A stretch of DNA of 20,860 nt from Lachnospiraceae bacterium UBA3692. GTDB taxonomy: Bacteria > Bacillota > Clostridia > Lachnospirales > Lachnospiraceae. The DNA is taken from contig DFIR01000106.1 of the NCBI GenBank assembly GCA_002372815.1, positions 1-20,860 on the forward strand, given 5' to 3'. Below are positions 15,218 to 20,860 of the stretch, piece after piece. Both the position numbers and the translations under genes were made by a program. Positions within the stretch are counted from its first letter, which is position 1; each line of letters begins with the position of its first letter. The notes under the pieces were generated by a model, which saw only the letters and a program-made list of their open reading frames with translations, made no database searches and had not been told where the DNA came from.

Positions 15218-15230
15218 GCCAAAGCCACTG

Positions 15231-15905
15231 TCACTGCTCTTTCGCAACGATATGCTCTCTGTCCTTATAGATGTGGTCCGCCGGCACACAGCCGCGGATC
15301 ATGGAGACGGGATAGATGTTGGTGCGGGGACCGATCACGCTGCCGGGATTCAGCACCGTGTTGCAGCCGACGTCCACCCAGTCGCCCAGCATGGCGCCCA
15401 TCTTGCGCAGGCCGGTGGGCATCTCCTCCGCCCCGTCCTTCACGACGACGTTCTTCTTGTCCGCCTTGATGTTGGACGTGATGGAGCCGGCGCCCATGTG
15501 CGCGTGGAAGCCGAGAATGCTGTCCCCGACATAATTATAGTGCGGGACCTCGACCTTGTTGAAGAGCACGACGTTCTTCAGCTCGGTGGAGTTGCCGACG
15601 ACCGTGCCCTTGCCGACGATCGCGCTGCCGCGGATGAAGGCGCACTGGCGGATCTCCGCGTTCTCGTCGATGATGCAGGGACCGCCGATATAGGCGCTGT
15701 CAAACACCTTGGCGCTCCTTGCCACCCAGATGTCCTCGCCGCGCTTCTCATAGATCTCTTCCGGCAGTGTCTTTCCGAGCGCGATGATGAAGTCCTTGAT
15801 ATTGGGAAGGACCTCCCAGGGATAGACCGCGCCGCGGAAGAGATCCGCCGCGATCGTCTCGCTGAGGTCAAACATCTTCTCGATCCTGTAATCCGCAATG
15901 CTCAT
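15231..15905 (-). CDS. Left-handed beta-helix acyltransferase, GlmU C-domain-like
   Basis: A 224-residue protein with an alpha-helical start (about 1-50) and a left-handed beta helix of hexapeptide repeats (about 58-205; for example AYIGGPCIIDENAEI, AFIRGSAIVGKGTVVG). The stretch VPHYNYVGDSILG then HMGAGSITSN copies the acetyltransferase site of GlmU, where the His before xxYxGD is the catalytic base; here it is His122. There is no uridylyltransferase domain. Such proteins are sometimes labelled UDP-N-acetylglucosamine pyrophosphorylase in Clostridia, which the missing domain does not support. An acetyl transfer to an amino-sugar phosphate is a plausible inference. ATG 15905 follows AAAGGAG and overlaps the topB stop as ATGA, so it is likely translated with topB. 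The in-frame extension to 16514 is inside topB and rejected. Confidence 0.87.
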   Translation of the reverse strand: MSIADYRIEKMFDLSETIAADLFRGAVYPWEVLPNIKDFIIALGKTLPEEIYEKRGEDIWVARSAKVFDSAYIGGPCIIDENAEIRQCAFIRGSAIVGKGTVVGNSTELKNVVLFNKVEVPHYNYVGDSILGFHAHMGAGSITSNIKADKKNVVVKDGAEEMPTGLRKMGAMLGDWVDVGCNTVLNPGSVIGPRTNIYPVSMIRGCVPADHIYKDREHIVAKEQ

Positions 15906-18088
15906 TTCGTGACTCCTTTCCCGGTGCCTGACTTCTTCCCGGACGCTCCGCTCTTTCTGCCCGCGGAGCGGGTTCCCTTGCCGCCCTTGCCGGATGTCCC
16001 GGTGCCGGCGGCCCGATGTGTCTTCCTCTGCGGCCTGAATGCCGGGTACAGCGAGGCGGACCTCGCGTACATGCCCCGCAGGAGCGGCCGGCGGTCGTTC
16101 TCCTTCACGTCTTCGGTGCGCCTGCGCACGAAGCCGGTCAGCTTCTCCATGTATTCCTCTTCCGAGACGGTGCCTTCGGAGACCCTGGAGAGTCCCATCT
16201 CCCAGCTCGCCGTGAGCTTGGGGTCCAGCAGGGCGCGCATGGAGACCGCCACGGTGTCGTAGATCATCTCCCCCAGGACCGTCGGCGTCACGATCTGGGA
16301 CTTCGCGTGCAGGGAGAGGTACTGGTTGCTGACAAGTTTCTTCAGGATCTCTGCTCTCGTGGCGCTCGTGCCGATGCCGCTGCCGCGGATCTGCTCGCGG
16401 AGCTCCTCCTCCTCGATCAGCTTGCCGGCGTTCTCCATCGCCAGGATCAGGCTGCCGGAGTTGTACCGCTTCGGGGGCTTGGTCTCCCCCTCCCGGATCT
16501 GCAGGTCGGTGCACCTGAGCGGCATTCCTTTCTTCGCGTTCAGGATAAAAGCCGGCAGCGCGCGCTGCGGCTCCTCCGCCTCTCCGGATTCGGCGTCCTC
16601 CGGCTGCGCGTCCCTACGGGATCCGCCCCGGTCCTCCTGCGCGTTCCCGGCGCCGCCTTTCCGGAAGGAATACTGCATGACTTCCCGGTATCCCTCCTCC
16701 ACGCAGCGGCTCTCGCCTGCGAAGAAGCACTCCGTGTCGATCCGCACCTGCACGGAGATCCTGTCGAAGACCGCCGGCGGGTAGAAGATCGCGAGAAAAC
16801 GCCGCACGATCAGCTCATAGACCCCCGCTGTCGTCGGGGAAAGGGAGGCGAGTGCCTGCAGTCCCTCCCCGGTGGGGATGATGGCGTAGTGGTCCGTGAT
16901 CGCCTTGTCGTTGGTGTAGCGCGTCGAGCCGATCTTCCGGAAGGACCCGCTCTGCAGGATCTGCTGCAGATAGGGCCGGTACTGCGGGAGCTTGGACAGC
17001 CCCTGCAGGTTCCTGCCGATCTCCTTCGCGACGGCCGACGACAGCACGCGCGCGTCCGTGCGGGGATAGGTGGTCAGTTTCTTCTCATACAGCTCCTGGG
17101 CCGCCTGCAGTGTCTGGTCCGGACTGATCCGGAAGAATCTTGAGCAGTCGTTCTGCAGCTCCGCCAGGTTGTAGAGGAGGGGCGGGTTCTTCCGCTCCTT
17201 CTTGTGGGTGACGCTCTCCACCGAGGCGGGCCTGCCCTGCAGGGAGGCGATCAGCTGCTCCGCGTCCTCCCGCTTTTTGAAGCCGTTCTGGCTGTAGAGG
17301 ACCGGGGAGTCCTCGTACCTGCTGCCCGGACAGACGCGCCATTCCGCGGTCAGGGTCTCCTCGCTCTCCCCGCCCTCCGCGGGCAGGAAGGAGCCGGACA
17401 CCTTGTAGAAGGGCGTCTTCACGAAATCCCGGATCTCCCGTTCCCTGGACACGACCATGCCCAGCACGCAGGTCATGACGCGGCCGACGGCGATGACCGT
17501 GCGCTCGGTCCCCAGCGTCTCACTGATGGTCCTCCCATAGCGCAGTGTGAGCGCGCGGGAGAAATTGATGCCCATCAGGTAGTCCTCCCTGGCGCGCAGG
17601 TAGGCGGCCGCCCCGAGATTGTCGTACTCCCGCTCGTCCTTAGCCTCCCGGATCCCGCGCAGGATCTCCTCCTTCGTCTGGGAGTCGATCCAGACCCGGA
17701 GCTGGCGCTTGTCCTTCACGCCGGCCTGCCGGGCGACAAGGCGGTAGATATACTCTCCCTCGCGCCCCGAGTCCGTGCAGACATAGATGGTGTCGACGTC
17801 GCTGCGCGTCAGGATCTTCTTCACGATCCCGAACTGCTTCTTCACACTGTCGATCACCTCGTATTTGTAGTGCTCCGGCAGAAACGGCAGCGTGTCCATG
17901 CTCCAGCGCTTCAGCGCCGGGTCATAGGCTTCCGGATAGGACATGGAGACCAGATGTCCGACGCACCACGTGACGATCGCGTCGTCCCGCTCCATGAATC
18001 CGTCGCCGCCGCGAAAGGAACCGCCCAGTGCATCGGCGAACTGGCGCGCAACACTGGGCTTCTCCGCAATATATACCTTCTTCCCCAT
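15902..18088 (-). CDS. topB: DNA topoisomerase III
   Basis: Type IA topoisomerase that decatenates and relaxes DNA through a transient 5'-phosphotyrosine link. The 728 residues start MGKKVYIAEKPSVARQFA, with the toprim Glu9. The toprim DxDxE-equivalent is TDSGREGEYIYR (Asp106, Glu110), and the active-site tyrosine is Tyr341 in LTTYPRTDARVLS. An acidic, low-complexity insert (about 480-525) interrupts the body. The last 40 or so residues are Gly/Lys/Ser/Arg-rich and probably bind DNA non-specifically; no zinc-finger cysteines are seen. That fits TopB rather than TopA. CGGAG sits 3 bp before ATG 18088. The 64 bp gap after asd contains an imperfect GC-rich inverted repeat (18117-18147) without a U-run. 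It is co-oriented with housekeeping genes rather than in a conjugative module, so it is probably the chromosomal copy. Confidence 0.96.
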   Translation of the reverse strand: MGKKVYIAEKPSVARQFADALGGSFRGGDGFMERDDAIVTWCVGHLVSMSYPEAYDPALKRWSMDTLPFLPEHYKYEVIDSVKKQFGIVKKILTRSDVDTIYVCTDSGREGEYIYRLVARQAGVKDKRQLRVWIDSQTKEEILRGIREAKDEREYDNLGAAAYLRAREDYLMGINFSRALTLRYGRTISETLGTERTVIAVGRVMTCVLGMVVSREREIRDFVKTPFYKVSGSFLPAEGGESEETLTAEWRVCPGSRYEDSPVLYSQNGFKKREDAEQLIASLQGRPASVESVTHKKERKNPPLLYNLAELQNDCSRFFRISPDQTLQAAQELYEKKLTTYPRTDARVLSSAVAKEIGRNLQGLSKLPQYRPYLQQILQSGSFRKIGSTRYTNDKAITDHYAIIPTGEGLQALASLSPTTAGVYELIVRRFLAIFYPPAVFDRISVQVRIDTECFFAGESRCVEEGYREVMQYSFRKGGAGNAQEDRGGSRRDAQPEDAESGEAEEPQRALPAFILNAKKGMPLRCTDLQIREGETKPPKRYNSGSLILAMENAGKLIEEEELREQIRGSGIGTSATRAEILKKLVSNQYLSLHAKSQIVTPTVLGEMIYDTVAVSMRALLDPKLTASWEMGLSRVSEGTVSEEEYMEKLTGFVRRRTEDVKENDRRPLLRGMYARSASLYPAFRPQRKTHRAAGTGTSGKGGKGTRSAGRKSGASGKKSGTGKGVTK

Positions 18089-18152
18089 AGGCTCCGTTTC
18101 TCCGCGGTCCGTTCGTCCGGCATCACCGCGGGGTGCTCTGCAGCCGGACAGG

Positions 18153-19238
18153 TCATTTCCTTTCGATGTATCCCTGCGCCTTCAGGAGCTCTGCGCATTC
18201 GATGCCGCCGCCTGCGGCGCCGCGCACCGTGTTGTGGGACAGGCCCACGAATTTCCAGTCATAGATCGTATCCCGGCGAAGACGGCCGATCGAGACGCCC
18301 ATGCCGTTCGCATAGTCGACGTCGAGCGCCACCTGCGGGCGGTTGTCCTCCTGCATGTAGCGGATGAACTGCGCCGGCGCGCTCGGAAGGCCCAGCTGCT
18401 GCGGAAGCCCGGAAAAGCTCTCCAGCGCCTCGATCAGCTCTTCCTTCCCGGGATCCTTGCGGAACTTCACGAACGCCGTCGCGGTGTGCCCGTTCAGGAC
18501 CGGCACGCGGATGCACTGGCTGGTGATCAGCGGCTGCTCTGCGGGAACGATCACGCCGTCCTCGATGTGTCCGAAGATCCGGAGGGGTTCCTTCTCGCTC
18601 TTCTCCTCCTCGCCGCCGATGTAAGGGATGATGTTCCCGACCATCTCCGGCCAGTCCTTGAAGGTCTTGCCGGCGCCGGAGATCGCCTGATAGGTCGAGA
18701 CGATGACCTCATAGGGCTCGAAGGCCTTCCAGGCGGCCAGGGCGGGCGTGTAGCTCTGGATGGAGCAGTTGGGCTTGACGGCCACGAAACCGCGCTCCGT
18801 GCCGAGACGCCTGCGCTGATGGGCGATGACGTCCGTGTGCTCCGGGTTGATCTCCGGGATCACCATGGGGACGTCGGGCGTCCACCTGTGGGCGGAGTTG
18901 TTGGAGACGACCGGTGTCTCGGTGCGCGCGTAGGCGTCCTCGATCGCGCGGATCTCCTCCTTGGTCATGTCCACGGCGCTGAAGCAGAAATCGACGTCCG
19001 CCGCCACATTCTCCACATCCTGCACGTTTCTGACCACAATATTCTTCACGGCCTCCGGGACAGGGGTGTCCATCTTCCAGCGGCCTTCCACGCACTCCTC
19101 ATAGGTCCTGCCTGCGCTGCGCGGGCTGGCGGCGATGGTCGTCACCTCGAACCAGGGATGGTTCTCAAGAAGGCTGATGAAACGCTGACCGACCATGCCG
19201 GTGCCGCCAAGGATCGCGACTTTCAGTTTGTTGCTCAT
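18153..19238 (-). CDS. asd: Aspartate-semialdehyde dehydrogenase
   Basis: NADPH-dependent reduction of aspartyl phosphate to aspartate semialdehyde, the branch point to lysine/diaminopimelate, threonine and methionine. The 361 residues have the dinucleotide loop ILGGTGMVGQRF (9-20), the catalytic Cys158 in AVKPNCSIQSYTPAL, and the substrate and base residues Arg244 and His251 in IRVPVLNGHTATAFV. SNNSAHRW (112-119) and the length fit the archaeal/fungal-like ASADH subfamily rather than the E. coli type. AAGAGG stands 9 bp before ATG 19238. A candidate promoter of TTGGCA and TAATAT with 17 bp spacing overlaps the end of argH, so it may be transcribed separately from argH. Identification is secure. 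Confidence 0.96.
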   Translation of the reverse strand: MSNKLKVAILGGTGMVGQRFISLLENHPWFEVTTIAASPRSAGRTYEECVEGRWKMDTPVPEAVKNIVVRNVQDVENVAADVDFCFSAVDMTKEEIRAIEDAYARTETPVVSNNSAHRWTPDVPMVIPEINPEHTDVIAHQRRRLGTERGFVAVKPNCSIQSYTPALAAWKAFEPYEVIVSTYQAISGAGKTFKDWPEMVGNIIPYIGGEEEKSEKEPLRIFGHIEDGVIVPAEQPLITSQCIRVPVLNGHTATAFVKFRKDPGKEELIEALESFSGLPQQLGLPSAPAQFIRYMQEDNRPQVALDVDYANGMGVSIGRLRRDTIYDWKFVGLSHNTVRGAAGGGIECAELLKAQGYIERK

Positions 19239-19282
19239 TGTGTGATACCTCTTGTCTTTAGAAAGTTGTAGATTTCCTGCCT

Positions 19283-19311
19283 ATATTACCGCAATTCAGA
19301 GAGTCTGCCAA
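19283..19311 (-). promoter_or_regulatory. Candidate sigma-A promoter for asd
   Basis: On the minus strand TTGGCA (19311-19306, five of six matches to the -35) is followed after exactly 17 bp by TAATAT (19288-19283, four of six to the -10). The -35 lies in the last codons of argH. Transcription would begin near 19275, giving a leader of about 37 bases. Chance matches of this quality occur, so this is a prediction. Confidence 0.4.
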
Positions 19312-20684
19312 CTGCGCAGCCACTCTTTTTCCAGGCGGATCTGTTCCTGCATGGCTTCCCGGCCGGGGGCTCCGGCGGTGCCGCGCCGGTCCACACAGTT
19401 CCGGATGGAGACCGCGTCGTAGAGGTCCTCGCCGAATGCGTCGGAGAACTCCCGCAGCTCGTCGAGCGACAGATCCTCGATCCCGCAGTCCTTGTCGATG
19501 CAGTACAGGACCAGTCTGCCGATGATCCCGTGCGCGTCGCGGAAGGGGATCCCCTTCACGACCAGGTAGTCCGCCGCGTCCGTGGCGTTCGTAAAGCCGT
19601 TGGCGGCGCTGCGCCGCATCACGTCGCCGCGGAACCGGAGGGTCGCCAGCATGCCGGTGAAGAGCTCCAGGCAGCTGCGGACCGTGTCGATCGCGTCGAA
19701 CGCCGGCTCCTTGTCCTCCTGCATGTCCTTGTTGTAGGCGAGCGGCAGCCCCTTCATGGTCGTCAGGAGGGCGTTCAGTGCGCCGTAGACGCGCCCGGTC
19801 TTGCCGCGCACGAGCTCGCAGATGTCCGGATTCTTCTTCTGCGGCATGATGCTGCTGCCCGTCGAGTAGGCGTCGTCCATCTCCACGAAGCGGTACTCGT
19901 TGCTGTTCCACAGGATCAGCTCCTCGCTGAAGCGGCTCAGGTGCATCATGATCAGGGACAGATCCGAGAGGAACTCGATCAGGTAGTCCCGGTCGGAGAC
20001 GGAATCCATGCTGTTCCTGGTCGGCCCGTCAAAGCCCAGCCTCGAGGCGGTATAGTTTCTGTCCAGCGGATAGGTGGTGCCCGCCAGGGCCCCTGCGCCG
20101 AGGGGGCACAGGTTCAGCCTGTCGCGGCAGTCCTGCAGGCGCTCCGCATCCCTGCGCAGCATCTCGAAGTAGGCGCCGAAATGGTGAGCCAGCGTCACCG
20201 GCTGCGCCTTCTGCAGGTGGGTGAAGCCGGGCATGCAGGTCTCCGTGTTCTCCTCCATGATCCGCAGGATCACCTCCAGCAGGTCCCGGAGCTGCTCCCG
20301 CACGAGACCGCACTGCGTGCGGATGTACATGCGCATGTCGAGGGCGACCTGGTCGTTGCGGCTGCGCCCCGTGTGCAGCTTCTTCCCCGCGGCGCCGATC
20401 CGGTCCGTAAGATGGGCCTCCACGAAGCTGTGGATGTCCTCGTACTGCGGGTCGAATTGCAGCGCTCCGCTCTCAATATCCTGTGCGATCCCCTTGAGCC
20501 CTGCAAGGATCTCCTCCGTCTCCGCGGACGTCAGGATCCCCTTCCTGCCCAGCATCTCCGCGTGCGCGCAGCTTCCCTCGATATCCTCCTTCCAGAGCCT
20601 GCAGTCAAACCGCAGGGAATCGTTGAAAGCCTTCACCGCAGCGTCGGTCTGTTTGGTAAATCGTCCTCCCCAGAGTTGCGCCAT
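19296..20684 (-). CDS. argH: Argininosuccinate lyase
   Basis: Last step of arginine synthesis: argininosuccinate to arginine plus fumarate, as a cytoplasmic tetramer of the fumarase/aspartase superfamily. The 462 residues begin MAQLWGGRFTK, the typical ArgH start. They contain the three conserved regions: LHTGRSRNDQVALD (103-116), GFTHLQKAQPVTLAHH (153-168) and the signature GSSIMPQKKNPD (276-287), whose serine is the catalytic base on a mobile loop. ATG 20684 is chosen over the ATG at 20717 because AGGAGG lies 4 bp upstream and homologues begin at this point. No argG is visible; upstream there is only a short AT-rich region and a tRNA gene. asd follows after 57 bp. Confidence 0.97.
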   Translation of the reverse strand: MAQLWGGRFTKQTDAAVKAFNDSLRFDCRLWKEDIEGSCAHAEMLGRKGILTSAETEEILAGLKGIAQDIESGALQFDPQYEDIHSFVEAHLTDRIGAAGKKLHTGRSRNDQVALDMRMYIRTQCGLVREQLRDLLEVILRIMEENTETCMPGFTHLQKAQPVTLAHHFGAYFEMLRRDAERLQDCRDRLNLCPLGAGALAGTTYPLDRNYTASRLGFDGPTRNSMDSVSDRDYLIEFLSDLSLIMMHLSRFSEELILWNSNEYRFVEMDDAYSTGSSIMPQKKNPDICELVRGKTGRVYGALNALLTTMKGLPLAYNKDMQEDKEPAFDAIDTVRSCLELFTGMLATLRFRGDVMRRSAANGFTNATDAADYLVVKGIPFRDAHGIIGRLVLYCIDKDCGIEDLSLDELREFSDAFGEDLYDAVSIRNCVDRRGTAGAPGREAMQEQIRLEKEWLRSWQTL

Positions 20685-20698
20685 TCTGCCTCCTGTCC

Positions 20699-20715
20699 GG
20701 ACCTGTGGACGGTCC
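20699..20715 (-). other. Short hairpin in the argH leader
   Basis: GGACC and GGTCC can pair around a 7-base loop, five bases before the argH AGGAGG. A T-run precedes it on the transcribed strand rather than following it, so it is not a terminator for this strand. The stem is short and could be chance. Confidence 0.25.
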
Positions 20716-20720
20716 AAAAA

Positions 20721-20755
20721 ATGATAAAAAGGTGCCGGATAATAAATAAAAGCAC
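20721..20755 (-). promoter_or_regulatory. AT-rich, promoter-like region upstream of argH
   Basis: This is an AT-rich island in GC-rich sequence between the tRNA and argH. TATCAT (20726-20721) matches the -10 consensus in five of six positions, and an AT-rich tract lies at the -35 distance, but the -35 hexamer is poor. Transcription would start near 20714. Readthrough from the tRNA gene is an alternative, since no U-run terminator follows the tRNA. The remaining bases from 20756 to 20836 show nothing I can name. Confidence 0.35.
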
Positions 20756-20836
20756 AGGATTCCCCGATACCGCGTTACCTCCGGAGATTTCCTGCACTTT
20801 TCGATCGCGTGCCGTGAACAGACCCGGCCGCATGCA

Positions 20837-20860
20837 AGCTGGAAAAGGGACTCGAACCCT
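20837..20860 (-). tRNA. 3' end of a tRNA gene (cut by window edge; type unresolved)
   Basis: Reading the minus strand from the window edge: AGGG, T-loop TTCGAGT, CCCTT closing the T-stem (pairing visible for four of five positions), then acceptor strand TTCCAGC and discriminator T. The 5' strand, expected to be GCTGGAA, lies outside the window. No CCA is encoded after the discriminator (TTG follows), so the CCA would be added enzymatically. A U73 with a G1-C72 acceptor is compatible with Thr or Gly tRNAs among others; the anticodon is not visible. Confidence 0.75.

Noticed and set aside
15906..16514. In-frame N-terminal extension of the acyltransferase gene
   Set aside because: It is fully inside topB in another frame, with shadow-like composition. 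A strong AAAGGAG precedes ATG 15905.
18117..18147. GC-rich inverted repeat between asd and topB as a terminator
   Set aside because: The stem is imperfect and asymmetric, and no U-run follows on the transcribed strand.
20633..20833. A small 66-codon minus-strand frame with a hydrophobic stretch between the tRNA and argH
   Set aside because: It overlaps argH out of frame, its hydrophobic segment comes from the AT-rich promoter-like region, and no relation to a known leader peptide is seen; it has no arginine-codon run.
1..20860. CRISPR arrays, insertion sequences, integrases, toxin-antitoxin pairs, phage genes
   Set aside because: No regularly spaced repeats, terminal inverted repeats or matching protein motifs were seen on either strand. 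The one tRNA end shows no adjacent integrase or repeat of its 3' sequence.

Overview
The window looks like chromosome from a GC-rich member of the Clostridia, most likely a Lachnospiraceae-type Firmicute. Composition is strongly GC-rich, by eye near 60%. The start contexts are strong AGGAGG/AAAGGAG Shine-Dalgarno sequences. The tRNA at the right edge has no encoded CCA. Several proteins are of types I know mainly from that group: a DUF5662 protein, a membrane-anchored MutS-like ATPase and a degenerate GlgX-like protein. The family-level assignment is inference. No phage, transposon, CRISPR or plasmid signature was found.

Every gene is on the minus strand, so transcription runs from high to low coordinates. 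At the right edge is the 3' end of a tRNA gene. It is followed by an AT-rich, promoter-like stretch and then argH (arginine) and asd (lysine/threonine/methionine), with a candidate promoter for asd just inside the end of argH. Next come topB and a small hexapeptide-repeat acyltransferase. A purine salvage pair follows: a purine nucleoside phosphorylase and an MTA/SAH deaminase-type amidohydrolase. A genome-maintenance block comes after that: membrane MutS-like ATPase, rnhA and dut. Then gltX is followed by a compact UvrD/PcrA-type helicase.

The left third is less conventional. It holds a GlgX-like GH13 protein lacking its catalytic nucleophile, a DUF5662 protein with HD-like residues, and a protein I cannot name that carries a D...ExQ nuclease-like motif and a winged-helix-like C-terminus. 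Then come miaB and mutS, and mutS runs off the left edge just after Walker B.

Genes are packed with gaps of about 65 bp or less. Many overlap by 4 to 26 bp, four of them possibly through stop/start NTGA junctions, so translation is probably coupled in places. Most of the window is housekeeping: nucleotide hygiene (dut, rnhA, mutS, helicase, topB), tRNA charging and modification (gltX, miaB), amino-acid synthesis and purine salvage. The accessory interest lies in 3621-6971 and in the MutS-like protein. No clearly new multi-gene system can be demonstrated from sequence alone.
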